Shown: one piece after another, positions 1-7,587 of the stretch
Numbering within the stretch: the first letter of the stretch is position 1
How the letters are laid out: each line of letters opens with the position of its first letter
NCBI GenBank assembly: GCA_902462475.1
Contig: CABQCB010000025.1
Location: forward strand, 1 to 14,328
Source of the DNA: an uncultured Oscillibacter sp.
GTDB lineage: Bacteria > Bacillota_A > Clostridia > Oscillospirales > Oscillospiraceae
DNA length: 14,328 nucleotides
Reading direction: 5' to 3'
Notes under the pieces: model-generated
Told to the model about the DNA's origin: nothing
What the model saw: only the letters and a program-made list of their open reading frames with translations
The model's database searches: none
Program-made: the position numbers and the translations under genes

Positions 1-1362
1 CTGACGGGCGGGATCGAAGCACCAGTCGTTGAACTCGGTGACCATCTGGCCCTGATACACCTGGGTGTACAGGCCGCCGTTGGTGTTGGAGCCGGAGTCC
101 TCGGAGTACTCGTTGGCCAGGGCGGCGAAGGAGTCCTCGGTGGCCTCGCCCTCTTTCCACTGAGCCAGCAGATCCTCTGCCTTGGCCTTGGTCTCGTCCT
201 TGAGGGTCTGGAGATCAGACTCGTAGGTCTCGGACTCGGTGTCCAGAGTGCTGTCGTCGATCGTGAACAGGATGTGGCGCACGTCCACGGTGTCATATTC
301 ATCCCGGAAACGGCTGCCGAAGGAGACCACATAGTAGGCAGAGCCGGCCTCATCCTCCACCACGGCGGAGTCGCCGGCCTTGCGGGAGGAATCAAACAGC
401 CACTCGCCCAGAGCGTCGGAGAAGTAGGTCACGCCGGTAGAGTCGGTGTAATAGGTATCCTCGTCGGCCTGGGACAAAGACTCCAGGCTCTGGCCGGCCT
501 GGAAGGAGGCGTACATGGTGTCGGCCTTTTCCTTGGCCTCGGCCATGGCGTCGGCCTTCATCTCGTCGGTGACCTCCACGGTGTTGCCGTCTTCGTCAGT
601 GGTGGGCACGGAGCCGCTGATACGCACGCTCTGATAGGCCACCTTGTCATAGCTGTTGGGGTTTTCGTTGTAGGCGGCGGTGAGGTCGTCCAGGGTATAG
701 GTCAGGCCGTCGCTGTACTCCGTGGCGTAAGCCTGGGCCAGCATGGTCTCTTTCAGCTGCTCGGTGAAGATGCTCTCCGTCATCAGGCTGCCGTAGTTCA
801 TGGTCAAATACTGATCGAAAGAGGTGTAGTAGCCGGAGGCGGACACATTGTCCTTCAGGGTCTGCATGGAGCTGTCCAGCTCGGACTGCAGCTCGTCCGT
901 CCAGGTGAAGCCGTTGGCGGCCGCGTCATCGTTGAGGGCCTTGACGGTGGTCATCTGCTGGAGGGTCTGGTCCAGGAAGTAGTCGAACCAGGTCTGGCCA
1001 TCCTCACTGCCGGGATAGGCCTGATCCCGCAGATCCTGGGTGGTATCCAGGCCCAGATAGCTGATGAAATAGGAGTTCTGACTCAAAAAGCTCTGGTATA
1101 CCTGCTGGAAATAGTAGTTCACTTCGCCGGCGGTGTACTTTTCATCGCCGATGGTGACGGCAGTGGTATGCTTTTGGATGATCTGGGACTTCCAGGTCAG
1201 GGAGACGACGGCCACGATGACGAACGCCACCGCGACGGCAGCATAGATCATGTTGCTGCGCTTTTCCGCCTTGCGCTGCTGTGCCTCGCGGGCGGTCTTG
1301 GGATCGGTCCAGTCTACGCCGGGCGTAGCTTGACGGGTCTTCTTTTCTCTTGATGCGCTCAT
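1..1362 (-). CDS. Membrane-anchored parvulin-type peptidyl-prolyl isomerase (PrsA/SurA-like foldase), 3' end cut by window
   Basis: The reading frame is open from an ATG at 1360-1362 to the left edge (454 codons), so the C-terminus is missing. A basic cytoplasmic head of about 37 residues precedes one membrane segment (about residues 38-57, MIYAAVAVAFVIVAVVSLTW), with no lipobox, so the protein is a membrane-tethered extracytoplasmic protein rather than a lipoprotein. A long SurA-N-like helical region follows. A parvulin rotamase domain begins near residue 360 with the family motif VRHIL and continues to SEDSGSNTNGG and the MVTEFNDWCF segment at the window edge. Such proteins help secreted proteins fold outside the membrane by isomerising proline peptide bonds. 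The start is supported by an AGAGGA site 12 bases upstream and a consensus promoter 68 bases upstream. The family is clear; the exact partner proteins are unknown. Confidence 0.88.
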   Translation of the reverse strand, partial: MSASREKKTRQATPGVDWTDPKTAREAQQRKAEKRSNMIYAAVAVAFVIVAVVSLTWKSQIIQKHTTAVTIGDEKYTAGEVNYYFQQVYQSFLSQNSYFISYLGLDTTQDLRDQAYPGSEDGQTWFDYFLDQTLQQMTTVKALNDDAAANGFTWTDELQSELDSSMQTLKDNVSASGYYTSFDQYLTMNYGSLMTESIFTEQLKETMLAQAYATEYSDGLTYTLDDLTAAYNENPNSYDKVAYQSVRISGSVPTTDEDGNTVEVTDEMKADAMAEAKEKADTMYASFQAGQSLESLSQADEDTYYTDSTGVTYFSDALGEWLFDSSRKAGDSAVVEDEAGSAYYVVSFGSRFRDEYDTVDVRHILFTIDDSTLDTESETYESDLQTLKDETKAKAEDLLAQWKEGEATEDSFAALANEYSEDSGSNTNGGLYTQVYQGQMVTEFNDWCFDPARQ

Positions 1363-1429
1363 TTGTTGTTTCAGTCCTCTCAAGTAATCGGTGCGGCTTC
1401 CGGAAAAACCGTTGGTCACGCACTTTGAT

Positions 1430-1458
1430 ATTATAATGGAAAAGCGCGCTTTCTGCAA
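1430..1458 (-). promoter_or_regulatory. Sigma-A promoter of the parvulin foldase gene
   Basis: Read on the minus strand, -35 is TTGCAG (1453-1458) and -10 is TATAAT (1430-1435), separated by 17 bases. Transcription would start near 1423, giving a leader of about 60 bases. Confidence 0.8.
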
Positions 1459-1507
1459 GGGGAAATTCACTGGAAGAAGTGTATCCGTCCAAGCTGAAAC
1501 CAGCCTG

Positions 1508-1544
1508 AAAAGAAAAAGCGGAGGTGTGCATGGCACATCCTCCG
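1508..1544 (-). terminator. Rho-independent terminator behind the 6S-like RNA
   Basis: On the minus strand the arms GGAGG-TGTGC and their complement (1520-1529 with 1533-1543, one bulged base at 1538) close a three-base loop. They are followed by GC and a T-rich tract (TTTTTCTTTT, 1508-1517). No protein gene ends just before it, so it most likely ends the RNA gene at 1551-1747 or the DUF1292 transcript that reads through that RNA. Confidence 0.75.
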
Positions 1545-1550
1545 AAAACA

Positions 1551-1747
1551 AGGAACCCCGCGGCGGCCGTGTAGACCTCGTTATAACCTGCACCTTCACG
1601 GCCAGGTGGGTCGCCTCCAAGGCGCTTTATCGCTTCCAACTTCCAGCCGCAGACAGCAGCCGGGAGGCCTGCGAACCACGACTTGATCCGGCATCCCGTA
1701 TAACGAAATGTGGGTTAAAAAAAGACCTATCACGAACCCCGCAGGGT
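1551..1747 (-). ncRNA. ssrS: 6S RNA (SsrS family), RNA polymerase regulator
   Basis: This stretch has no credible reading frame, has non-coding composition, and ends just before an intrinsic terminator. Its two ends pair: 1739-1747 (ACCCTGCGG) with 1555-1563 (CCGCGGGGT), nine pairs including one G-T. Inside, CGTG/CACG, AACC/GGTT and GCCTCC (1663-1668)/GGAGGC (1613-1618) can pair around a central unpaired region, giving one long rod of about 197 nt. That is the size and shape of 6S RNA, which imitates an open promoter and holds the housekeeping RNA polymerase in stationary phase. Segments such as TTTAACCCACATTTCGTTATACGG also look to me like clostridial 6S RNA, from memory and not from a search. 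No convincing promoter was found right before it; TTGCAT (1780-1785) is the best -35. It may be processed from a longer transcript. RNase P RNA, SRP RNA and tmRNA were considered and lack their key motifs. Confidence 0.68.
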
Positions 1748-1823
1748 ACGATACATACGGTATCACAACCTGAGACGAAATGCAATCGAAACTGTGTTCG
1801 CCCCGGGAAATTTTCAGCAGGCG

Positions 1824-2117
1824 TCAGGACTCCTCGTCCTCGTCGCTGAACAGCTCTTCCATAAAGAGCTCATAGACGGCCTCGGCCTCTTCCTCCGTAT
1901 CGGGGGTGGAGAGCAGGTCCTCGCCGTCTTCATGGATGACCTTCAAAATGATGAGACCGGATTCCTCCTCCGGGGTTTCCTCGCCCTCGGTCTCAGCGGG
2001 GAAGAAGGCCTGATACTGGGCGCCGTTATACTCCACAGAGGAGACAAACTCCAAAACAAGCTCCTGACCGTCCTCGTCGGTGACGGTGACAAACGTGGGG
2101 CCGAAATCTTCAGACAT
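1824..2117 (-). CDS. DUF1292 family small acidic protein
   Basis: Encodes 97 residues rich in Asp and Glu (the last 20 are almost all acidic or small), with no signal peptide or membrane segment. The segments FVTVTDEDGQELVLEF, YNGAQYQAFFP and LIILKV are the short beta-strand pattern of DUF1292 (YrzB-like) proteins of Firmicutes, whose role is unknown. I chose ATG at 2115-2117 because AAAGGAG lies nine bases before it. An in-frame TTG two codons earlier (2121-2123) would leave only three bases to that site. A consensus promoter lies at 2151-2179. No clear terminator follows the stop, so transcription may run on into the 6S-like RNA. Confidence 0.85.
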   Translation of the reverse strand: MSEDFGPTFVTVTDEDGQELVLEFVSSVEYNGAQYQAFFPAETEGEETPEEESGLIILKVIHEDGEDLLSTPDTEEEAEAVYELFMEELFSDEDEES

Positions 2118-2150
2118 GGGCAATGGCTCCTTTTCCTCTTTGTTAGGCTT

Positions 2151-2179
2151 ATTTTACCCGAAACAGACGGCAAATGCAA
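2151..2179 (-). promoter_or_regulatory. Sigma-A promoter of the DUF1292 gene
   Basis: On the minus strand, TTGCAT (2174-2179), 17 bases, then TAAAAT (2151-2156). It lies about 35 bases before the chosen start codon. Confidence 0.72.
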
Positions 2180-2289
2180 GCCGCCGAAGTTTTCAAAATT
2201 CGGAAAAGCAGACAGGCAGCGGCAAGAAATTTTTGCGACTTGGGTAAAAATATGAAAAAACGGGAACTTTTACATAGGAAATAACGACA

Positions 2290-2330
2290 TTTTCAATGTT
2301 GACAGAGGATGGTACAATAAAAAGTATTAT
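2290..2330 (+). promoter_or_regulatory. Candidate promoter of the penicillin-binding protein gene
   Basis: Two overlapping readings are possible. One is TTTTCA (2290-2295), 17 bases, TACAAT (2313-2318). The other is a perfect TTGACA (2299-2304) with TATTAT (2325-2330), but its 20-base spacer is long. Either gives a leader of about 80-90 bases before the TTG start at 2416. The leader also contains an in-frame ATG at 2395 without a well-placed ribosome site. Confidence 0.5.
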
Positions 2331-2415
2331 GGCGTACCATACGCCTCCGCTGTGGGGAAAATACCTGCTGCGGGCGGCTTTGCCGAAACATTTCATGAAA
2401 AGGAGGTGCTCTGCG

Positions 2416-4995
2416 TTGGAGCACAGAAAACGGGAAGCGGCGTCTGGCCAAAGCGGCAGCCGCCAGCCCAGACAGCGTAAAAGCACCGGGAAAGGAACCG
2501 GACGGCGCGTGGGCTTTATTGTGGGGACGGTGTTCCTCATCGGCCTTTGCACCACGCTGATGATCGCAGGAATCTTCATGACCTACGTGAAGACCACCCT
2601 GGTGCCTACGCTGGAGGTACGGGCAGAGGACTATACCATGAACCTCAGTTCCCGCATCTACTATCAGGACAAGGAAACCGGAGAATGGGTGGAGTACGAG
2701 ACACTCTACGGTACGGAAAACCGTATCTGGGCGGATATCGAAGATATGCCGGACGCCCTGTGGCAGGCGGCGGTGGCCATTGAGGATCACCGCTTCTTTG
2801 AGCACAACGGCGTGGACTGGAGACGTACCATCGGCGCCACGGTGAACATGTTCATCGGCATGAAGGATACCTTCGGCGGCTCCACCATCACCCAGCAGCT
2901 GCTCAAAAACATGACCGGCGACAACAGCGGTACGGTCAACCGCAAGGTGCGGGAGATCTTCCGGGCTCTGGAGTTTGAGAAGAACTACACCAAAGAGCAG
3001 ATCCTGGAGCTTTACCTCAACACCATTTACTTGGGCAAGGGCTGCTACGGTGTCCAGACCGCCGCCAACTACTACTTCGGCAAGGATGTGTCGGAGCTGT
3101 CTGTGGCGGAGTGCGCGTGTCTGATCGCCATCACCAACAACCCCTATCAGTACGGCCCCATGTCCACCCTGGTCATCACCCGGGATGACGGCACCCAGGT
3201 CACCGCCCGGGAGCTGAACAAGGAGCGTCAGGAGCAGATCCTCGACCGCATGGCCGGCCGGCAGGATACGGGCCTTTCGTACCTCACGGAGGAGGAGGCG
3301 GACGCCGCCAAGGCAGAAGTGCTCCAGTTCACCGACGGCAGTACCTCCGCGGACGATCTGGTGGCCGCGGCCACCGGCGGTGTGAAGATCAACTCCTGGT
3401 TCGTGGACCAGGTGTTCCTGGATGTGGCCAACGACCTGGCGGAGGCGGAGAACATCTCCGTGGAGGCCGCCCAGCAGAAGATCTACAACAGCGGCTACAA
3501 CATTTATACCACGCTGGACCCGGAGATCCAGGAGATCGCGGAGTCGGTCTATGAAGACCGCAGCAACCTGGATGTGACCTCCCGGAACGGACAAAAGCTG
3601 CAATCGGGCATCACCATCATCGACCCCTATACCGGCGACATTGTGGCCATGGTGGGCGCGGTGGGCGAAAAGGACCGGAACCTGGGCTGGAACTACGCCA
3701 CAGGCCGGCGGCAGGTGGGTTCGTCCATCAAGCCGCTGACGGTGTACGCCCCTGCGCTGGATGCCGGTGTGGTGACCATGGCGTCTACCTTTGATAACTA
3801 CCCCGTGCGCCTTCTGAACAACAGTCCCTGGCCTAAGAACTCTCCGCAGGGTTACAGCGGCTGGACCACGCTTTCCACGGGCGTAGCCAACTCCATCAAC
3901 ACCGTGGCCGTGCAGGTGGTGGAGAAGCTGACGATCCCTGCCTCCTACGCCTTTGCCACGGAGAAGCTGGGACTGAACCTGGTGGCGGATGATATGAACA
4001 CCGCCGCACTGGGCCTGGGCGGTCTGACCCATGGCCTTTCCACTGTGGAAATGGCCGCGGCCTATGCCACGTTTGCCAACGGCGGCGTGTACCATGAGCC
4101 CCGCACCTATGTGAAGGTCACCGCCTCCGACGGTGTGACCGTAGTGCTGGAAAATGAGGGCGAGGAGCATGTGGCCATGAAGGAGACCACGGCCTACTTC
4201 ATGAATGAACTCCTCCAGGGCGTTATCAACAACGGTACCGGCGGCAGTGCCAAGTTCAGCGGCATGACCATCGCCGGCAAGACCGGTACCACCAGCGACA
4301 ACTACGACCGCTACTTCGTGGGCTATACGCCCTATTACGTGGCGGCGGTGTGGACAGGCTACGACTCGCCGGAGAAGATCAGCTATTCCGGCAACCCGGC
4401 CATCACCATGTGGAAGAAGGTCATGCAGAAGGTCCATGAGGACCTGCCCAACAAGCAGTTCTCCACACCCTCCACGGGACTGGAGACCGTGGAGGTCTGC
4501 ACGGACAGCGGCCTGCTGCCCACAGAGGCCTGCCTGGCCGACGTACGCGGCAGCGCCCATGTGCACACGGTGACCGTTGCCGCTGGCACGGCGCCCACGG
4601 AGAAATGCAATCTCCACACTATGGTGGACTACTGCACGGAGGGCAAGTGCCTGGCTGGAGAGTATTGCCCTGAGGAAAGCGTGACACAGGTGGGCGTGCT
4701 GGATTATGTCCGGGAGGACTACGGCGAGAGCATCAAGGCCGATGACGACGCATACCTGCTGGTGAACATGCAAAAGGCGGTGGAGGAGACCGGCTGTCCC
4801 GTCCACACCCAGGCAACGGTGGAGCCTGAGCCGGAGCCCGGCGAGGACCCGACTACCGATCCCAACGATCCCAATTATGATCCGTCCGGCGGCTTCGGCG
4901 ATGAAAACATGCAGCCGGAGGAACCTGTTACTGAGCCGGAGGAGCCTTCCGGTGAATCCGGTGACAGCGGGGAGACCGGCTGGGTGATCCACTGA
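2416..4995 (+). CDS. Class A penicillin-binding protein (PBP1A type; glycosyltransferase and transpeptidase)
   Basis: 859 residues. Polymerises and cross-links peptidoglycan at the outer face of the membrane. A basic head (1-31) leads to one membrane segment (about 32-55). The GT51 domain shows the catalytic Glu123 in AIEDHRFFEH, then GGSTITQQLLKN and the RKVREIFRALEFE helix. The transpeptidase domain shows the active serine in S436-S-I-K439, S493-I-N495 and K622-T-G624. Beyond it comes a region with Cys695, 706, 731, 740, 745, 751 and 794, then a Pro/Glu/Asp-rich tail of about 55 residues ending GWVIH. I chose the TTG at 2416-2418 because AAAGGAGGT lies eight bases upstream; the frame stays open 40 codons further back to 2296, but those codons overlap the promoter. 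The gene stands alone, divergent from DUF1292 and convergent with the mod operon, and ends 18 bases before a terminator hairpin. Confidence 0.95.
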   Translation: MEHRKREAASGQSGSRQPRQRKSTGKGTGRRVGFIVGTVFLIGLCTTLMIAGIFMTYVKTTLVPTLEVRAEDYTMNLSSRIYYQDKETGEWVEYETLYGTENRIWADIEDMPDALWQAAVAIEDHRFFEHNGVDWRRTIGATVNMFIGMKDTFGGSTITQQLLKNMTGDNSGTVNRKVREIFRALEFEKNYTKEQILELYLNTIYLGKGCYGVQTAANYYFGKDVSELSVAECACLIAITNNPYQYGPMSTLVITRDDGTQVTARELNKERQEQILDRMAGRQDTGLSYLTEEEADAAKAEVLQFTDGSTSADDLVAAATGGVKINSWFVDQVFLDVANDLAEAENISVEAAQQKIYNSGYNIYTTLDPEIQEIAESVYEDRSNLDVTSRNGQKLQSGITIIDPYTGDIVAMVGAVGEKDRNLGWNYATGRRQVGSSIKPLTVYAPALDAGVVTMASTFDNYPVRLLNNSPWPKNSPQGYSGWTTLSTGVANSINTVAVQVVEKLTIPASYAFATEKLGLNLVADDMNTAALGLGGLTHGLSTVEMAAAYATFANGGVYHEPRTYVKVTASDGVTVVLENEGEEHVAMKETTAYFMNELLQGVINNGTGGSAKFSGMTIAGKTGTTSDNYDRYFVGYTPYYVAAVWTGYDSPEKISYSGNPAITMWKKVMQKVHEDLPNKQFSTPSTGLETVEVCTDSGLLPTEACLADVRGSAHVHTVTVAAGTAPTEKCNLHTMVDYCTEGKCLAGEYCPEESVTQVGVLDYVREDYGESIKADDDAYLLVNMQKAVEETGCPVHTQATVEPEPEPGEDPTTDPNDPNYDPSGGFGDENMQPEEPVTEPEEPSGESGDSGETGWVIH

Positions 4996-5013
4996 TCTTC
5001 GTTTTTCAACAAT

Positions 5014-5051
5014 AAAAAGCAGCGCCCCATGTTGTGGGGCGCTGCTTTTTT
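5014..5051. terminator. Two-way intrinsic terminator between the PBP gene and the mod operon
   Basis: GCAGCGCCCC (5019-5028) pairs perfectly with GGGGCGCTGC (5036-5045) around a seven-base loop. T runs on both strands (5046-5051 on plus, 5014-5018 on minus) let it stop transcription from both sides. Confidence 0.93.
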
Positions 5052-5080
5052 GTCAGGAAACCGTCTGGATACAGACACGC

Positions 5081-5581
5081 TCAAGGGGCGGGGTGAGCGG
5101 CGCAGTCGGCAGGGGCGCCGGAGAGCATCTCCAGGCCGTGGGCCAGGGCGGGGAGGACCGCCTCCAGATTCTCCCGGGCGGCCTTGGGGGAGCCGGGGAG
5201 GTTCACGATGAGGGTCCCGCCGCGGATGCCCGCCTGGGCGCGGGAGAGCATGGCCCGGGGTGTCACGGCCATGGAGGCGTAGCGCATGGCCTCCGGGATG
5301 CCGGGAGTCATCCGCTGGCAGACGGCGATGGTGGCCTCGGGGGTCACATCCCGGGGCGCAAAGCCGGTGCCGCCGGTGGTGACCACCAGCTCTGCGCCCA
5401 GCTGGTCGCTGAGCTGGCACAGCACAGCTTCGATCTGGGGCTGCTCGTCGGGTACCAGGCGCGTGCAGAGCACCTGGTAGCCTGCCTGCTCCAGCATGGC
5501 GGCCACCACCGGGCCGCTGGCATCGGGGCGCTCTCCCCGGGCGCTGCGGTCACTGACTGTCACAACTGCGGCTTTGTACAT
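5081..5581 (-). CDS. mogA: Molybdopterin adenylyltransferase (MogA/MoaB family)
   Basis: 166 residues, one MoCF_biosynth domain, the usual length of the family. Visible motifs are TVSDR near the N-terminus, RPDASGP (18-24), TTGGTG (68-73) followed by RDVTPEAT, PGIPE (93-97) and NLPGSPKA (127-134), which line the molybdopterin pocket. The family activates molybdopterin with ATP so that MoeA can insert the metal. I chose the ATG at 5579-5581 because AAAGGAGAGG lies just upstream; longer frames run back into modC without a ribosome site. The start overlaps the end of modC by 32 bases, so the two are probably translated in a coupled way. It is the last gene of modABC-mogA, ahead of a strong terminator. 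MogA versus MoaB naming cannot be settled from sequence alone. Confidence 0.9.
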   Translation of the reverse strand: MYKAAVVTVSDRSARGERPDASGPVVAAMLEQAGYQVLCTRLVPDEQPQIEAVLCQLSDQLGAELVVTTGGTGFAPRDVTPEATIAVCQRMTPGIPEAMRYASMAVTPRAMLSRAQAGIRGGTLIVNLPGSPKAARENLEAVLPALAHGLEMLSGAPADCAAHPAP

Positions 5582-6641
5582 GATCGTCCTCTCCTTTTTC
5601 AAATTCAAACAGAAGGATATCCTCCGGGCTGAGGGAAATGGCCATGGAGCTGCCCGCTGCAGGGATGCTGCCGCCGGCCGGATATGCCATCCGCAGCAGC
5701 GGTGCATCCGGGGCGGCGTGGTCCGGCCGGAGCAAAAGGGTGTGGTCGAAGGCGTCCGGCATCACCCGCACCACCGTACAGGAAAATGCGCCGGGGGTTT
5801 CATCGGGCACATGGCGCACAGACCGGGCGCGGATACCCGCCCGGCAGCGTCCGGTGGAAATTGGCCGGGAGATGGGCAGCGTAATGCCCCACTGGGGGAG
5901 GGATACCTGCTGGCCGTCCACCGCCGCGTCGGAAAAATTCTCACAGCCGGACAGCCGTGCGGCGGCCTCGGTGGCCGGCCGGTGCATGAGGTCCTGGGCG
6001 GTGGTCACCGGCTGGGACCGGCCGTGCTCCATGACGCAGATGGCGGGGCAGTTGCGCAGGACCTCCCCCCGGTCATGGGATACCCACAGCAAGGGCCCCT
6101 GGAAATCCGACAAAAACTCTGCCAGCTCTATTTCCAGCTGGCTGCGCAGATAGCTGTCCAGGGCGGAAAAGGGCTCGTCCAACAAGATGGCGCTGGGCTC
6201 TGAGGCCAGGATCCGGGCCAGGGCAGTGCGTTGCTGCTGGCCGCCGGAGAGCTGCCGGGGCCGCAGGGATGCCTTGTCCTCCAGCCGGAAGCGGCGCAGC
6301 AGTTCCCGGACCAGCATCTCCCGGCGGTCCTTACGCCGGACAGCGGCGGCAATGTTCTGCCGGACGGTCATGTTGGGGAAGAGGGCGTATTGCTGGAAAA
6401 GATAGCCCACGTGCCGCTGCTGGGGCGGCAGGTCGATGCCAGCGGCACTGTCGAACAGGACGCGGCCGTCCAGTGTGATGCGGCCCTCGTCCGGCCGCAA
6501 TATGCCGGCAATGCACTTGAGGGTCACGGATTTCCCGCAGCCGGAGGCCCCGAACAGGGCCAGCGGCGCGTCCGCGGCCTGGAATTGAACGTCCAGGGAA
6601 AAGTCGCCCAGGTGCTTGCGAATGTCTACGGAAAGACTCAT
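5550..6641 (-). CDS. modC: Molybdate ABC transporter ATP-binding protein
   Basis: 363 residues. Walker A GASGCGKS (31-38), Q-loop FQQYALFPN (82-90), signature LSGGQQQR (131-138), Walker B AILLDEP (151-157) and switch His189 (VSHD) are all intact. The C-terminal part (about 285-350) resembles the TOBE/MOP molybdate-binding domain, though less clearly. It would power import of molybdate or tungstate through ModB. I chose the ATG at 6639-6641 because AGGAGG lies seven bases before it. It overlaps the last four bases of modB (ATGA) and its own 3' end carries the ribosome site and start of mogA. The function follows from the family and from the modA and modB neighbours; metal choice is not readable. 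Confidence 0.93.
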   Translation of the reverse strand: MSLSVDIRKHLGDFSLDVQFQAADAPLALFGASGCGKSVTLKCIAGILRPDEGRITLDGRVLFDSAAGIDLPPQQRHVGYLFQQYALFPNMTVRQNIAAAVRRKDRREMLVRELLRRFRLEDKASLRPRQLSGGQQQRTALARILASEPSAILLDEPFSALDSYLRSQLEIELAEFLSDFQGPLLWVSHDRGEVLRNCPAICVMEHGRSQPVTTAQDLMHRPATEAAARLSGCENFSDAAVDGQQVSLPQWGITLPISRPISTGRCRAGIRARSVRHVPDETPGAFSCTVVRVMPDAFDHTLLLRPDHAAPDAPLLRMAYPAGGSIPAAGSSMAISLSPEDILLFEFEKGEDDHVQSRSCDSQ

Positions 6642-7306
6642 GTGCGCACCTCCTTGCGCCGCACCTCCAGCAGATTCACCGCCAGCAGAAAAACGGCAGA
6701 CAGGGCGATGTTCACCAGTACCCACCGCAGGGCACCGGCGTCGTCATTGGTGCGCCAGAGCTGGTAGACCGTGGTGGAAATAGTGGCGGTGCGGCCGGGG
6801 GTGTAGCCGGCGATCATGGAGGTGGCGCCGTATTCTCCCAGTGCCCGGGCAAAGGCGAGTACGGCCCCCGCCAGGATGCCCTGGCGGCAGACGGGCATCT
6901 GCACCCGCCAGAAGATCCAGGTGTTGGACCGGCCCAGGGTGCGGGCGGCGTCTGCCAGGGTGGAGTCAAAGCTTTCAAAAGCGCCACGGGCGGTGCGGTA
7001 CATGAGGGGGAAGGCCACCACCACCGTGGCAAAAATGGCGGACCACCAGGTCATGACCAGCCGCACGCCGAACGTCTCCAGCACGAAGGCGCCCAGCGGG
7101 CGCTTGGGGCCCAGCAGCACCAGCAGCAGCCAGCCCACCACCGTGGGCGGCAGTACCAGCGGCAGCGTCAGCACCACATCCAGCGCGCCTTTTATCACCC
7201 GAGGCAGCCGGGCGATGTAGTAGGCGAAAAAGATGCCCAGGAAGAACACCGCCGCCGTGGAAATGGCGGCGATGCGCAGGGAGTTGAGGAGGGGATACCA
7301 GTCCAT
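6638..7306 (-). CDS. modB: Molybdate ABC transporter permease
   Basis: 222 residues, the usual ModB length, with about five membrane segments (roughly 11-33, 43-66, 84-103, 143-160, 197-215). The cytoplasmic EAA loop is visible as DAARTLGRSNTWIFWRVQMP (119-138), the docking site for ModC. AGGAGG lies eight bases before the ATG at 7304-7306. The gene overlaps modC by four bases. Its first 15 codons and its leader are repeated 212 bases upstream (see the repeats at 7262-7375 and 7474-7587), so the gap to modA is 311 bases instead of the roughly 100 expected without the duplication. Confidence 0.94.
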   Translation of the reverse strand: MDWYPLLNSLRIAAISTAAVFFLGIFFAYYIARLPRVIKGALDVVLTLPLVLPPTVVGWLLLVLLGPKRPLGAFVLETFGVRLVMTWWSAIFATVVVAFPLMYRTARGAFESFDSTLADAARTLGRSNTWIFWRVQMPVCRQGILAGAVLAFARALGEYGATSMIAGYTPGRTATISTTVYQLWRTNDDAGALRWVLVNIALSAVFLLAVNLLEVRRKEVRT

Positions 7307-7375
7307 ATAAGGACCTCCTGAGAAGGAGAGTAGAGGTGCGCCATTTCCACCCGCCTCAGGCGGTGCGCGGCGGCG
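7262..7375. repeat. Direct repeat, copy 1: start of modB and its leader
   Basis: 114 bases matching 7474-7587 with three mismatches (7313, 7322, 7343). It holds the first 15 codons of the intact modB, its AGGAGG ribosome site, and the small hairpin CCGCC-TCA-GGCGG in the leader. Similarity resumes beyond as TTCAAGC and TTTTCCG after a five-base insertion in the other copy. Confidence 0.95.
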
Positions 7376-7383
7376 TTCAAGCG

Positions 7384-7471
7384 TTTTCCGCAGGAAAACC
7401 TTGGATCGGGCGGGCTTAGCCTGGCCGATCAGGGAGAAATGGGGGCTCCCGTTGGGCCGGAGCCCAACGGG
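7384..7471. repeat. Cluster of three palindromes between the two modB-start copies
   Basis: Three inverted repeats follow one another: TTTTCC-GCA-GGAAAA (7384-7398), an imperfect palindrome beginning and ending GATC (7404-7430, two mismatched pairs), and CCCGTTGGGC-CGGA-GCCCAACGGG (7448-7471, ten perfect pairs). No U tract follows any of them in the mod transcript, so they do not look like ordinary terminators. They would form stable RNA hairpins between modA and modB. The stretch from about 7399 to 7473 belongs to neither repeat copy. Confidence 0.8.
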
Positions 7472-7518
7472 CCAATGGCGGCGATGCGCAGGGAGTTGAG
7501 GAGGGGATACCAGTCCAT
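7429..7518 (-). pseudogene. Truncated second copy of the modB start (29 codons)
   Basis: From the ATG at 7516-7518, preceded by the same AGGAGG site as modB, the frame reads MDWYPLLNSLRIAAI exactly like ModB. At the repeat boundary it continues as GPLGSGPTGAPISP and stops at 7429-7431. The 14 new residues come from the palindrome at 7448-7471. It lacks nearly all of ModB and cannot act as a permease. If translated, it would be a leader peptide between modA and modB; there is no direct evidence that it is. Confidence 0.8.
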
Positions 7519-7587
7519 ATAAGGGCCTCCTGAAAAGGAGAGTAGAGGTGCGCCGTTTCCACCCGCCTCAGGCGGTGCGCGGCGGCG
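7474..7587. repeat. Direct repeat, copy 2: start of modB and its leader, next to modA
   Basis: Matches 7262-7375 at an offset of 212 bases. All 45 bases of the coding part are identical; the three differences fall in the leader. A weaker match runs on to about 7607, only ten bases from the modA stop, so this copy probably holds the original modA-to-modB junction. Confidence 0.95.

Noticed and set aside
274..1353. 359-codon plus-strand frame over the foldase gene
   Set aside because: It is Gly/His/Val-rich shadow composition, opposite a gene with a promoter, a membrane segment and parvulin motifs.
1391..1849. 152-codon plus-strand frame in the gap between foldase and DUF1292
   Set aside because: No ribosome site, unusual composition, and it lies over a promoter, a terminator and the 6S-like RNA of the other strand.
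2293..4992. 899-codon open frame on the strand opposite the PBP gene
   Set aside because: It mirrors the PBP gene almost end to end. Its translation is a low-complexity mix of His, Gly, Leu and Val with no domain, as expected from the complement of a GC-biased gene. The PBP reading has all catalytic motifs.
7448..7471. Terminator between modA and modB
   Set aside because: The hairpin is perfect but is followed on the minus strand by AGCCCCCATTTC, without a U run, and modB and modC clearly need transcription through it.
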